From Sarcocystis neurona (lineage: Eukaryota > Apicomplexa > Conoidasida > Eucoccidiorida > Sarcocystidae): 64,000 nt of DNA. Within the stretch, counting starts at the first letter, position 1; every line of letters starts with the position of its first letter. The notes beneath the pieces are model-generated. The model searched no databases. It saw only the letters and a program-made list of their open reading frames with translations, and had not been told where the DNA came from. Location of the stretch: NCBI GenBank assembly GCA_000727475.1, contig KL647291.1, positions 382,457 to 446,456 of the forward strand, written 5' to 3'. Of this stretch, positions 1 to 11,724 are shown piece by piece. Made by a program: the position numbers and the translations under genes.

Positions 1-443
1 GTTGTGGTGTATATTTTGTGTCTGTGTGACTACCCATGCGACAAAATATCCACCGCCTTCACCTGCAGCAGAACAACCATCTACAGCTCTTCCTGGAGGC
101 GAGTACACACGTTCTCTATATTCCACAGGCTGCTTCACCGCCAAGGAATAGCCAACAGCAAAACGTCAGTTATATGTGTGTGGGGGTGTCTCTCACTCTT
201 CGGGCTCGATCCACGAGACGGGCCGCAACGCCTTCCCTCTCCGAACTTCTTTCTTCTTCTGTTGCTCGAGATCTTCCTACCTCCCTCTGTAGGAAAAAAC
301 ATGTGTGCACTTTCGCACATGTATGCATGTATACTGCCTTCCGGTTCCATCATGTACATATGTATCATATGTATACATACGTATATATACAGGTGCAATG
401 CATATATATATATATATATATGTACCTGCAACAGCGTGTAGCA

Positions 444-478
<35 letters not shown>

Positions 479-905
479 GTCTATGCATACGCACATGGAT
501 ATATATATATATGTATGTGCATAAGTGTATATATCTATTTTTGTATGGGCCACATGTGTGTATTTGCATATTTGCCGTCTATGGAGTCATCTATGTCTCA
601 CCAGTTGATCGACAAGCATATACGTGTCTATACCTGTCGTTCTACGCGTCTCTCCGCGGGTGTACAGACACTTGCTGTCTGGGAGGAAGTGTACTTCACA
701 AAAGCTTGCAGAAACCACCAGTTTTCGAAGAAGAAACTTCTTCTTTATATGAAGCGGCTTCTACTGTAGATACCCCTACACCTGTAGAGTCTTCTCCATC
801 CCTGTATACGTGCCTATGAAGGAACGCAGTTGCTGAGAAGAACCTGTCTGCTGTAATCGCAGAATGTAGGAGCTTTTGCTTGTTTATGATGTGCTGCTGC
901 CGTAG
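1..905. repeat. TA/TATG microsatellite-rich stretch at the left edge
   Basis: Dominated by (TA)n and TATG runs, the longest at about 400-422 and 443-500, with ordinary sequence on both sides. Short open segments exist at 36-300, some with cysteines, but I see no domain and no convincing splice borders. It is probably intron or 5' flank of the TSP1 gene that follows. Confidence 0.6.
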
Positions 906-2224
906 TCCTCTCCTAAACAAATGCCGAAGTCTAGCTTTCCTCGGGACGTACCGGTGGCTGCTTTCCCTAGACCTTTCCTGTGCGAGGCAGCACCTGCTGC
1001 ACGTGCACCTTGATTCGAACACCAGCAGCAGCAGCAACAGCGGCAGTAACAGCAGTAGCAGCAGCAGCAACAGCAGCAACAGCAGTGGCAGCAGCAGCAA
1101 CAGCAGCAACAGCAGTGGCAGCAGCACGAGTATGTCGGGCGGCAGAGACGAGAGAAGCAGGGGGTACAGTAAAGATTATTTGGAGAATGCAGTCTTTCCT
1201 TCAGAGTCTGAAGAGTTTCTTCTTCCTCTTCCGCCCCTGTCAGAGTTGCTAGATAGTTGCCGCGCAGAGGAAGCGAGTCCCAGCAGGAGCAGGACGACGA
1301 CTGCAACCGGCAGCAGTCGCAACAGTAGCAACAGCAGCGGCGTCCCTGCGGAAGCTGCTGCAAAATCCCCTGTCTACGAGGCCGGCGGCCATGACGGATC
1401 AGCTGAATTTGCTGCTGCCGCTGCTACGGTGACGACTGCTCCTCGAAGGCGAGCAGCAGGTGGCGACGAATTTTTGACCTTCAGGAACGTTGCTGTACCT
1501 GCTGCTTCTACTACCGCGTCTCCAGCTACTTCTGCCGCCGCTGCTTCTGCTGCCACTTTTGCTGTTGAACCTTCTGTTGCTGCTGGGCATGTCCCGACTG
1601 CTGCGTCTGCTCCCATATTTGCTGTTGATCAGCCTGCTGCCGGTACTGCTGACCCGGCTGGGGCGCCTGCTGCTGCGGGCGGAAGCGAAGACCCTTCCAC
1701 TCAGCGGAAACAATATTTGCTCTTCGCGCCGAACAGATGCAACCACGGAGGTCTGGTGGATGTCCGTTGCACTATCAGTTGTGGAAAGAGGCAGCTTGCA
1801 ACCCCAACAGCAGCAGCAGAGAGAAAAGCAGAAGCAGGAAAGAGAAGAGCAGCAGCAGCAGCAGCTAAACAACCGATTGCAGCAGCACAGACTGCAGCTG
1901 CAGGAGAGACGAGAGGAGGCAAGGCCACAGGGTTCGAAGCGGTTGAAGAAGCAGCAGGGGGGGCGAGGGGAGGGTCGTTCGTGATGTTGCAGCAGCAGCA
2001 GCAACGGCAGCGGGAGGAGACAGAAGAAAGGGCAAGAGAACGACGGAAAGGCGAGAGTCCTCCTTTGCCTGCAGCCGAAGAGAAGGAGATGAAGCACGAC
2101 AGCATACAGCAGGAAATGAAGCAGACAAATTCGGCGAGAGATGCGGAGCAAAGCAGCAGCAACACCAAAGAAGAAGAAGAGGCTGCAGAAGACGAAGAGG
2201 CGGAAGCAAGTGGCGGCACCTTGA
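906..2224 (+). CDS. Candidate 5' exon of the TSP1 protein, Ser/Ala/Gln-rich
   Basis: One frame stays open from about 880 to 2229. Likely borders are an acceptor ending at 905 (after a T/G/C-rich run and CCGTAG) and a good GTGAGG donor at 2225, giving phase 2 at both ends. The protein begins with a cysteine-bearing segment containing YRWLLSLDLSC, which recalls a TSP1 start. Long Ser/Asn and Ala tracts follow, then RCNHGGLVDVRCTISCGKRQ at about 1737-1796, which resembles the CxxxCG core of a TSP1 repeat without its tryptophans. The exon ends in a charged Glu/Arg/Gln-rich tail. Coding is likely from the open length and repeat style; the TSP1 assignment of these fragments is inference. The acceptor could lie elsewhere between 840 and 1020. 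Confidence 0.5.
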
Positions 2225-2573
2225 CGTGAGGATTTCTACTAGCATTCTTGTGGAAAGAAAAAGCTTGGAGAGCGCAGTTCTATCTTCATAAAACTCTTCT
2301 CCAATCGCGTAGCTCCTACTAGTATATATATGTGTCCATAAAAAAGAACCAGGGGAAGAAGCGGCTGTGTTGTCCAAGGGTAGGTGGCCGCTGCAGCGCC
2401 GCCGGTTCGTAGTGGCCTATGAGACCCAGCTACTGCGGTAGAGAAGTATTTCTTCCGAGTCACACACACTTCTTCTGTGCTCAGCAGTTGCTTTTATACG
2501 AGTAGATTTGCTCCTGCTCGTCTGAGGCAGAAAAGTGAAGATGGCCACGCTGTCGCTTCCGATGTATCTGCAG

Positions 2574-2751
2574 CAGCAGCAGCTCGTCGTCTTTGATTTC
2601 GATTGCTTCCCTCACGACTGCTGCTGCCACTCCTGGGGCGTCAGCTACCACCGCCCAGTTTCCTCCGACACTCTGTCGACGGCCCACAGACCCGGGCAGA
2701 GAAGGATACGCAGGTCTTCGACTGTTGTCCGGCAAAAGGGAGTCTACATCC
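2574..2751 (+). CDS. Possible small exon of the TSP1 gene (weak)
   Basis: After a CTGCAG acceptor, a frame in phase 2 reads Ser-rich, then Ala/Thr-rich, then LCRRPTDPGREGYAG, resembling the 'C..P.P..GG' middle of a TSP1 repeat. The only donor is a weak GTACAC at 2752 (phase 0), which would match the phase 0 start of the next candidate. Other frames are also open here, so this is a guess from phase and motif. Confidence 0.27.
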
Positions 2752-3016
2752 GTACACGCCGCTGGCTGCTGCTTCTTCCGCAAAAGATTCTGCTGCGCCG
2801 TGATCCTCGTGTGTCTGTCGGTGCTATTGCTACTGCTGCCGTTGCTGCTGCTGCCCCCCCTCCGGCCGGGCAACGCCAGTTACAGCAGCAGCAGCTGCGC
2901 CTCTCTCCTGAGAACATGTTGCTTAGCCGACTTCATGTAGGAGAGTCTCAGCTGCTGGCGCTCCTCTCAGAGATTATAGACGCGTTCTGCTGGTGCTAGC
3001 GAGAAGGTGTCCTTAG

Positions 3017-3169
3017 TTGCCTGATACCGCGTGTTGCAAGAAGTTTGTTTGCCCTGGGGTGTTCTCACAAAAACCTGCTGCTGCGGATCGCGCCTTGCTC
3101 GAAAGGACGCACTCGGGCTGCTGCTGCACGAAAGTATGTGTCTTGGACTGTAATTCTATCTCCCTGCCG
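3017..3169 (+). CDS. Possible cysteine-rich exon of the TSP1 gene
   Basis: A TCCTTAG acceptor precedes an open frame of 51 codons ending at a GTATAT donor, phase 0 at both ends. It encodes a cysteine-dense segment (CCKKFVCPG near its start, CCCTKVCVLDC near its end), which fits an extracellular disulfide-bonded module such as the second half of a TSP1 repeat. The frame runs on through a poly-Ala tract to 3460, so the exon may be longer. No other domain is recognised. Confidence 0.33.
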
Positions 3170-3807
3170 GTATATATACTTCCTGTCGTTGCTGCTGCGT
3201 TTCTTCATGCAGCTCCTGCTGCTGCTTCTCCCGTTGCTGCTGGTGCTGTCGCTGCTGGTGCTGTTCCTGCTGCTCTGGTTGCAGCATCTCCTGTTGTTGC
3301 TGATACTGTTGGTGCTGCTTCTCTTGCCTCTGCTCCTCTTGGTCCCGACGCTGCTGCAGCCCCTGCTGCTACTGCAGCTCCTGTTGCTGCTGCTTCTGTT
3401 GCTGCTGATTCTGCTGCTGCTGCTGATCCATTTTCTGCCGATTCTGTTGCCATTGCTTAACTCGAACGAGCAGGATCGAAGCTATCCCAGGGATCATCAT
3501 ACAAAGAGCAGACACCTGCGTATAGATATTGATATGAGTATTGTGGACTCGAGAAGCTATGAAAGAAAAAGAAAAATTCGTGTCTGCCGTTTTGACGGTA
3601 TACAAGCAGAAATCCATACAGGTGTCGCTCAAATATGGAAAAATATATGAGTACTTATACATATATATATACATATATATGTATATATATATATGTACAA
3701 ACATGTATATATATGGACGTACATACAAGGTGTATAAAATATATGTGTACAGATACATGTATGTACATGTATATACAAATATATATATATATACATACGT
3801 ACATTCA

Positions 3808-4300
3808 CACGGGTGTATGCACTCAGATGTAGACATATGTATGTGCACATTGACATATATATATCTATATACATGTGGACGGGTGTATTCACTCATATAT
3901 AGACAAATATATGTGCATATATATATATGCGGGTGTGACGAATATACATATATATATATATATATACACGTATATGCGCGTGTACTCAATAAGGTGCAAA
4001 ACACATGTCTACGGATATACGTGTATATACACGGGTGTACGCACTAAGATATAGACAAATGTATGTACACATATACGTGTGTATGTATATGTATATATAT
4101 ATATATATATATGCGGGTGTATTCACCCACACCTAGACAAACATAAGTGCACACGAACATACATATATATGTATTTAGATCTGTATATATATGCGGGCGT
4201 ATTGACTGGCACAGAATAACATTTGTGCAGACATACATTTACATTTATATATAAACGCATATATATATATAAATATGTATGGGGGTGTATCCACGCTTAC
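3808..4300 (+). repeat. Degenerate minisatellite, core CGGGTGTATTCACTCA
   Basis: At least six diverged copies start near 3809, 3877, 3929, 4031, 4113 and 4194, with a last relic near 4282. Each has CGGGTGTA(T/C)(T/G)CACTCA followed by a form of TATAGACAAATATATGTGCACA and a TA run of variable length. Spacing is 50-100 bases because the TA run changes length. Confidence 0.75.
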
Positions 4301-4998
4301 TTGGGAAGACAACTCTTCTTGCTCTCGTAATACTTGTTGTATCTAAGGGCGCAGGCATGCAAGTCTATAGATATACACATGTACAGCACGTGTCTCTTTT
4401 CATAGATATAGCGACGGATCTATCTCCACGCATGTGTGCTTGTGTGTGTACATATATGTGTACGTACGTGCAAACATGTATATATATATATATATATATA
4501 TCCCACTGCCAAAAGATAGATAGGCAAACTGGTGGAAGCTCGTGGAGAGGCATTAGCCTGCTTCGTTTGTTGTACATCTGTATATACACAATTACATATA
4601 TATATATATATATGTTCGGTGTTGAAGTATATATATATGTGTATGCGAACTTTTGCCTGGGTATATCTACAATTTTCGTTGTCTCAATCTCCAGACATAT
4701 GTACACAGGCATATATATATACATACATTTGGATATATATAGAGAGGCAGCAGATACGACAGAGAGAAAGAGAGAGAAAGTAAGAGGGAAAAACAGACGT
4801 AGAGGGACACAGAGAGACCTCGTCGCCTACAGCCTTACTATATATATATATACAGGTGTATATATGTATACTTACGCGAATTCACACACCCATCATATAT
4901 ATAGATATATGTATGTGTACGCGTGTTATGCATGTCTAGGTATACACATAAACATACACATGTGTATAAGTCTATACGTGTATATACATATATATATA

Positions 4999-5490
4999 TA
5001 TTTAGGGCTCCAATATTCACTTGTATATATATGCATATATGCATAGGTACACAAGTATGCGCTTCCATAAAAGTGTGTGTATATACCTATACACATATAT
5101 ATATATATATATTTATATACATATATATATATGTAGGGCTCAAGTATGCATGTATAACTATATACATGCATACGTACACAAATATAGGTTTGCATAAAAG
5201 TGTGTGTGTATACATATATATGTATATATGTACATATATATACATATATATATACACACATATAAACATATATTTAAGGCTCAAGTGTGCATGTATAAAT
5301 TTATATATATACGCATGCATATGCATACGTAAACAAGTATGCGTTTGCATAAAAGTGTATATATATATATATATATGTATATTTAAGGCTCAAGTACGCA
5401 TGTGTGTATATACATATATATGTGTATATGTATATATATATATATATATATACGTACCACACAAGTCTGGGTCTGCATAAAAGCATTTCT
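4999..5490 (+). repeat. Minisatellite of four ~110-140 bp units
   Basis: Four units begin with TTTAGGGCTC or TTTAAGGCTCAAGT near 4999, 5132, 5272 and 5383. Each ends with a form of CACAAGTATGCGTTTGCATA followed by AAAGTGTGT. Units differ mainly in the TA/TATG filler. Confidence 0.78.
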
Positions 5491-6477
5491 CTATATAGGT
5501 ATATGCATATGATGTATACGTATGTTTGAACATAAATATCCATATATGCACGTGCGTCTATTTGTGTGTAAATGTATAAGAGTAAAGGTACCGATGGACG
5601 TAACTATATGTGTGCGGCGAAAAAGAGAGTCGAAGAGAGAAAGAGGAGAATGAAACCAGGAGCGTAACGCATGGGTGTGACCGTCAGTAGTTAAAGAGAG
5701 AAACCGACGCACATGGAGGTCTATATATGTATGTATATGTATATATACGTACATATACATGTAGATATGAAGATTTTTTCTGGAGAAGGATATATGAGGG
5801 CGGAGAAAAAGAGAGACATGTGCGCACACAGACACAAGAGAAGTACGCGCAGAGGTGCTACTCCCCCTACTACTAGTAGCACAACACTTGGGCGATTGAC
5901 TCGAAAAAAGTAGCAGAACCTTCTAGCAACATCTAGGCATACATAAAGAAAGGGAGGGAAACACATACGTGCATGCACACATATATATGTATGCGTATAT
6001 ACGTGTATGTGTACATCTATGTGTAAGTTGCTAGAGAGCACACAGTGGATTTTGAAGGGGCAGGAGAAGCTAACAGCAACACCTGAGCATATTATAATAC
6101 AAAGGAAGAGAGGGGAAGAGATAAGCATACACATATAAATATATACGTGTGTGTATATGTAGAAATGGGTGTAGGTATGTAGAGGGAGGGACGGGAAATG
6201 AGAAGCGAGTGACACGAGAGATGACCGGCAGATGAGTGGGGAGGGTCTCTTCAGCGGAACAAAAAAAGAAACGGCTGTTGAAAGAGGGGCATGCGCACTT
6301 CTTCGTTTTCTGTTTGTTCCGCAGAAGGAGAACTGTTGCTTTTGTCTTTCTTCTTAACGAGAAAAGAGGCAAAAAAATTGGCTTTTTCTTGAGAAAAAGT
6401 GCGCGTCTGCAGAGAACTCCTAACACACGCACACACCCAGACCCACGGGCTGCACTGCGGCAGACAAAAATCTTCTC

Positions 6478-7555
6478 TTTCAATTCCCATCACTTCTTCC
6501 TCTTCTTCTCCTCCTCATCTTCTCCTCCTCATCTTCTCGTCGTCCTCTCTACACCTCCGCGGCTTCTTCCTTGCCTTCCCTTCTTTACTTTCCCTTCCAC
6601 ATCTTCCCTTCCATATCTTCTCGTCCTCCTCTGCTCTTCCTCCTCTGCTGTTCGTCACCATCTCTTCCGGACCTTCTCATCCTCACCTTCTCATCCTCAC
6701 CTTCTCTTCCTCACCATCTCTTCCTCACCACCTCTTCCTCATCGTCTCTTTTTCATCTGCGGAAGTTATTTCTTGTTGTTCGCGACGCGTTATTTTGGTG
6801 GCCTCTCTGTATTTTCTGCACCCCCCTCCTTCTTTGATCCCTTTGTCTCTCTCTCTGTCTGTGTGGACTTCTTTCTTGCAGACCGTTCCGCTTCTTTCTT
6901 CTCAACGAGCTTCCCCGTCTTCTTCTCCTTTTTATTCCTCTTTTGTGCTTCTTTTGCTTCTCGACTTCTCCTCTCTTCTTCGTCCCCTCCTTGACTTCCT
7001 CCTTCTTCCGTATTTTCCTTCACCGAAACTTCTTTCTTTACCGAACTTTTTTTCTTCGCTGTTTCTCCCCCGTCCTCTTTTGTTCGACAGAGAGATGACG
7101 GCTTTCTTAACTCTGTCATCGGTACGTCCCTCCATTCGACTTCTTGACCTTCTTCATCTTCTCCTATCGCTCTTGTCTTCTCTTCTTCTTCTTGGTTTCT
7201 TTTTGTTTCTCTTTTGCCGCTTCTTTTTCCCGTTCTACTTCTTCGGTAACTTCCTTCTCCTCCTTTTTCCGCGCCGGTGTCATTGGTCCTTTCCTTTCGT
7301 GAAGTCTTTCTGTTCTTCTTTCTTTGACTTCTTCATCTTCCTTTTCGGCTTCGTGGTCCTCTTCCCCTTCCACAGTTCTCCCGCTCCTCCTCTCCTACCG
7401 GCTTTTCTCTGCTGCTCTTCCTTCTCCTTCCCTGCTCTTCTTCTTTTCCTTCTACATATCGTTTCCCTCCTCCCCTGCTCTTCCCCCTTTTCTTCTTCTT
7501 CTGCAGATCTCTCTTCTCCTTCCTTGCTCTTTTTCGTTTTCTTCTTCTTTCACAG
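6478..7555 (+). repeat. 1.1-kb CT-rich (polypyrimidine) tract ending at a 3' splice site
   Basis: About 1,080 bases of the + strand are nearly all C and T (TCTTC, CCTTC, TCATC words) with scattered G and little A. The tract ends in TTCTTCTTTCACAG at 7555, an ideal acceptor, right before a 74-base exon. It leaves the + strand open in more than one frame (Ser/Phe/Leu-rich) and the - strand Lys/Glu/Arg-rich. These frames look like composition artefacts. Confidence 0.7.
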
Positions 7556-7629
7556 ATGCGTCTTTCAGTATGACAAAGACGACCGCTGGGGAATGCGGCA
7601 GGAAAACGTGGGTCCTTGCTACATTTTAG
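7556..7629 (+). CDS. 74-base exon of the TSP1 gene
   Basis: It is bounded by a perfect acceptor (TTCTTTCACAG) and a strong donor (GTAAGC), in phase 2 and out phase 1. It encodes CVFQYDKDDRWGMR followed by QENVGPCYIL. The pattern of a tryptophan, a few residues, then G-P-C-Y also occurs in the exon at 14586-15422 (GRWTEEGRYGPACY), so both probably start a TSP1 repeat with an altered tryptophan ladder. Its short length, clean borders and position after the CT tract support it; the domain reading is inference. Confidence 0.52.
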
Positions 7630-8435
7630 GTAAGCTGCTGCTTCGATGGGGTGCCCTCTGCCTTCATATAGGTACAAGCACACGCACACACATATATATA
7701 CACACATGTATACATATATATATATGTCCTTATCTTTGTGTGTGTGTGTGTGTGTGTTTGCATGCACGCGCAGATCGGACGAAGTGTATACATGAGCATA
7801 AATATATATATTTATATATATGTATCAAGAAGAAAAAGTAACTACGCATGCTTCATACTTATACATATGTCTGTTACATTGTGAGCATATATATATATAT
7901 GTGTATAAAGAAGGGAGAGTCACCACAAATGCTTCATACCTATATATATTATATTGTGCGCTTTGTAGAGGGAGAGAGGAAGAGGGAGATCAGAATGACG
8001 TCTGTGTATGTGTACGTGTACACATATAGATATATGTGTGTGTATAGATAAAAGATGAATAGATACAGATGGACAGATAGATACAGATAGATAGGTAGAG
8101 GTGGATACGTTTATGGCTGCACATATTATGAACAGCTGATGAGAAAGACTTGCACGTCTGAGGCGTGCTGCAGTAGTCCGCACGTATGCCGGGATGTGGA
8201 GAAGAGAGAGAAGAGAAAAGAGACAGAGCGAAAGAGATGAAGATTTGTATGTCTGCGTTTTGAGAGGGACAAAAAGAAAAAGAGAGGAAGATATGTATGT
8301 TTGTCTCTCAAGAGAGACAACGAGATAAAGAGAAAAAGATCTGTGTGCTGGTCTGTTAAGAGAGACAAACGGAGAGGGGAATCTCTGCACACGTTTGTGT
8401 TTCTACCGATCCCCGCCCTTTTCCTCCGTTGGCAG
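7630..8435 (+). repeat. Intron with TA/TG microsatellites and an AGAGA minisatellite
   Basis: It holds a (TG)n run near 7737-7757, TATA blocks to about 8045, a GATA-like run at 8050-8100, and at 8218-8370 about three ~60-base units built on AAAGAGA, TGT(A/C)TG and TCT(C/T)(A/T)AGAGAGACAA. No exon is apparent. Confidence 0.6.
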
Positions 8436-8572
8436 AATTATACGCGCCAGCTTTCTCCCCACTTCTTGCAAGTCACATGGATACAAGCAGAGAGAGCAGC
8501 AAGGACGGTGTGTGGATCTCCTCTGCATATGCAGGGGGAAATCTACACATACAAATTCATGAGCACAGGCAG
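8436..8572 (+). CDS. Possible exon of the TSP1 gene
   Basis: A pyrimidine-rich acceptor (TTTTCCTCCGTTGGCAG) starts a frame in phase 1, matching the donor phase at 7629. It runs 45 codons to a CAG/GTAGAC donor (phase 0). The peptide is mixed in composition, for example SKDGVWISSAYAGGNLHIQ, with no low-complexity bias, which favours coding. It has no cysteine and no domain I recognise. Another frame of the same segment is also open. Confidence 0.38.
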
Positions 8573-11428
8573 GTAGACGTGTCTACGTCTGCGCCTCCCC
8601 ACCTACACGTGTGTGTACCGAGGGAAGAGAGAGAAATATACATATATATATATATGTGTGTATGTGTAGGTATACAGAGAAGAAGAGAGAGGGAGAGAAA
8701 CTTGCAGGGGAGTTTACCTATATGTGCATATGGTTCACCTATATATGTCTACAGGTGCACTTATATGTAGAGCATGGGCAGTTTACGTATATGTGCAAGT
8801 TCATCTATTTATCTACCTATGCAGGCACGTAGAGAAACGCATGTGCAGATATATACGTACCTCTATTTGTGGATGTACAGAGAGGGAGAGGGAGAGAAGT
8901 CAGAGGGCGGGAGAGCAGTCAAAGGAGACAGCAAGAATATCTCTTTTGATATAGGCGTACACGGACGGCTAAATAAACATGTCTGTGTAGATCTTTGCAT
9001 GCGCCGGGACAGAGCGTTGGTTTCGAGACAATAAGCCGACTGGAGGAAAAACTACTTACGAAGTCTAAGTTCTATGTTATATTTTCTTCCTATTATATGC
9101 GATAGTCACCTTCTCGTATATTGTGGACATGTACATACATATGTATATGTATAGACAGACAGACAGATAGATAGAGACCGAGGTAGAGGGGGAGACAGAC
9201 AGACCTCATCCTATACAGTGCGATGTTTTTATATGTGCAGATGGACGTATTCTTTTGCTGTCTATATACGTGTGCACATGTGTACACAGACCTCATCCTA
9301 TACAGTGCGATGTTTTTATATGTGCAGATGGACGTATTCTTTTGCTGTCTATATACGTGTGCACATGTGTACACGTGTATATATATAGGAACAGAGAGAG
9401 ACACGCATACATATATCTATATATGTGTATAAGCATGTACCTCCATAGGTTTGTACACATACATGTCCATATATATATATACATGTGTATACAAGGTTTA
9501 TCTACGGGTCTTGGGATATATGTGTGGGGTGCCCTTGTACATGGGAAGTTTTGGGCGGCCTGAGGTCAATACGAATGTGTAGTGGGTTGCAGAGATCCAC
9601 GGGCGAGCATGTCCTTCCCTGGATATCTATATATTCATTCATGTGTATGTGCTTCGACGTGTACCGGGTCTATTTATATGTATAAATATGTACAAATAGA
9701 TATCTGCCTGTGGCTCTCAATATATATGTGCACCCACCATAAATATATTGGAGGAGAGGAAGGCAGTGAAAGACAGGCCAAGACAAAGAGGGGCCACTGC
9801 CATTCCGTGAGCGTGGGTCAGTTGCATTTTCTTTACATACATATATGTATGTCTGTCTCTGGATCTACATTCATATATCTCTTATAGCTTTTTGTACATA
9901 CATATATATATATATTTATATATATATATATGTATTTGAAAGTCTACGCTATACACACGAGCCCACACTTGTCTACAAGTATCAACCCTTCGTCCGCACA
10001 TATATGCGTATATGTATATGAGGGATAGCAACCGCAGAGGCATATGCATATGCATATATGTGTAGGTAATTATTTATATATGTATACATATATCTATATA
10101 AATGATGCACATATATATATATATACGTGCAGGTAATTACACATATACACATGCGAGTGTGTGTGTCGATATCGGTAGACGTAATGTAAGACCATTACGA
10201 GCCCTCTTTCTTTGCCAATTTTTTTGGTCGACAATAAAGGACTTCTTGTGCGTACTTACTTGCACATATATATAATATATGTGCAAGCACGGATGTATTT
10301 ATACGTGTATACATATGTATACCTATACATGGGTGTAGCTGCGTAGACATGTCTTGTATATATGCCATTGAATATCTATCTGCTCAGATGTATATGTGTA
10401 CGTATATATATGTGTGTGTATGTATGCACATATACGTATGTATATATACATATATATACGAAGTATGTATGTAGACGCACAGAAGAGGCAGGTGTGTGGG
10501 TATACGTATGTGTACGTATACACATGTATACCTGTGTAGTTGTTGATTCTATGCGCCTACTAAGTATGTATACGCAAGAGAAGGCTCTTCACTACTATTA
10601 CGAAGCCTAACAATAGATCTGGCAGTGTGCAACGTCCATGAAGCGAAGACATACACATGTGTGGATACAGAAGGAAAGACAGAGAAAGGAAGGCAGGGAA
10701 AATGAAGCTCCAGTGGTGTTTATATAAAATAAATGAGAAAAACTTCCGTTTTCCCCCTCTCCTTTCCTCAACTTCCGCGAAGGCGGCCGGCTTCAGATAT
10801 ATTCAGGATCGTCTCGACCACCTAGCAGCTGTATATGTTTGCGTAGTCTGTGTGGGCCTCCTACATATACAGCTGTAAATATGTACGTATACGTAGCTGT
10901 CTTGCGCATGACTATGTATGCATGGCTATCCCGCACACACACACACACAGATATATGTATGTATGCACGCCTACATACGTAGGTATCTCGCACATAAAGA
11001 GGCACCAATATATACGTGTGATTGTCCTACACATATGTACGTGTGGCTGTCCTACATATAGAGAAACATCAACATATATGTGTGGCTGCGCGACGCATGC
11101 ACATATATATGTGTATCTACAGGTAGCGGTTTTACATATGAAGAAATAGACATATATGTGTAAATATGGATGGATTACACACACGTGTGCAGATAACAAA
11201 TCTGCCTACACTTTCACACCTACAAATATATGTACATATTTGTTTGTATGTGTGGATGTTCATATGCGTACAACTCTCTCCTCCGTCCCCCTCTACGCTC
11301 ACTTGCTGCTTATCTACCCCAAACACATTTGCACATATATATGTAAACCCCTGTATCTGTTTGCATGCTAACACATATACATAAACGCTCATGTTTATCG
11401 AACTCTCTTCCTCTGTCTTTGTATGCAG
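8573..11428 (+). repeat. Long intron of microsatellites and tandem duplications
   Basis: Mostly TATG/TACG simple repeat. It contains the 87-bp duplication at 9204-9377 and, at about 10885-11160, a run of diverged ~30-45-base units built on TGTGGCTGTCCTACATATA. Non-repetitive islands at 8930-9030 and 10740-10850 have short open frames after fair acceptors, but I could not match phases. No gene is claimed. Confidence 0.55.
9204..9377 (+). repeat. Near-perfect tandem duplication, 2 x 87 bp
   Basis: The unit starting CCTCATCCTATACAGTGCGA at 9204 starts again at 9291, and the copies match base for base for about 84 positions. Identity this high among diverged repeats suggests a recent duplication. 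Confidence 0.9.
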
Positions 11429-11472
11429 CATGTGTTCAGCCACACCAACCTCGCCTACATACGCCCATACAT
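11429..11472 (+). CDS. Possible micro-exon of the TSP1 gene (weak)
   Basis: A strong acceptor (TTCCTCTGTCTTTGTATGCAG) precedes a short frame reading CVQPHQPRLHTPIH up to a GTATAT donor. It looks like the 'RxCxxPxP' middle strand of a TSP1 repeat. The phases do not match the next exon with this donor, so the 3' border is uncertain. Confidence 0.25.
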
Positions 11473-11610
11473 GTATATATATATATATATATGTGTGTAG
11501 GCGTGTTTTTCTCCTACGTTGTGTGTGCCCGTTTTAGCTCTTCTTCTGTAGCGGTCTCTTTGTGTCGCCGTCTCCCTCTACATTGTGTGCGTATGTTTGT
11601 TTTTGGGTAG

Positions 11611-11724
11611 ACGGCGGATGTGTGACCCCCTTCGAAGAACGGCATCGCGTCTTTTGCAGCGGCTGGCCAGACGCAAAAGTCGACAACACTTCCCCCAACT
11701 CGCCACCTTTTTCTCCTTCCCAGC
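11611..11724 (+). CDS. TSP1-repeat exon (middle of a module)
   Basis: The acceptor TGTTTGTTTTTGGGTAG is followed in phase 1 by DGGCVTPFEERHRVFCSGW, the 'GGxC' strand of a TSP1 repeat with its next cysteine. I place the donor at C/GTACGA (11725, phase 1), which matches the phase of the following candidate exon. The frame remains open to 11801 and includes one more cysteine (GPIC), so the exon may extend. The preceding ~200 bases are T-rich, as expected for an intron end. Confidence 0.48.

Larger units (their letters stand above)
3170..7555 (+). repeat. Repeat-filled intron: TA microsatellites, two minisatellites and a CT-rich tract
   Basis: From about 3640 to 5560 the sequence is almost wholly TATA/TATG/TACG simple repeat with embedded minisatellites (listed separately). 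From 5600 to 6250 it is purine-rich with weak repetition: the segment at about 5910-5970 resembles that at about 6060-6130. A CT-rich tract fills the last kilobase. I see no convincing exon; open frames here arise from simple repeats. Confidence 0.6.

Noticed and set aside
3017..3460. Extension of the 3017 exon through the poly-Ala frame to 3460
   Set aside because: Possible, but a GTATAT donor at 3170 precedes the poly-Ala run and no donor is seen before the stop at 3460, so the shorter exon is preferred.
6399..7841. A 480-codon Ser/Leu/Phe-rich plus-strand frame
   Set aside because: It exists because the CT-rich tract has almost no purines to form stop codons. It runs through a clear acceptor and donor and ends in microsatellite.
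9204..9377. Tandem duplication considered as a CRISPR array or transposon end
   Set aside because: There are only two adjoining copies with no unique spacers, no inverted repeats and no transposase. The host is eukaryotic.
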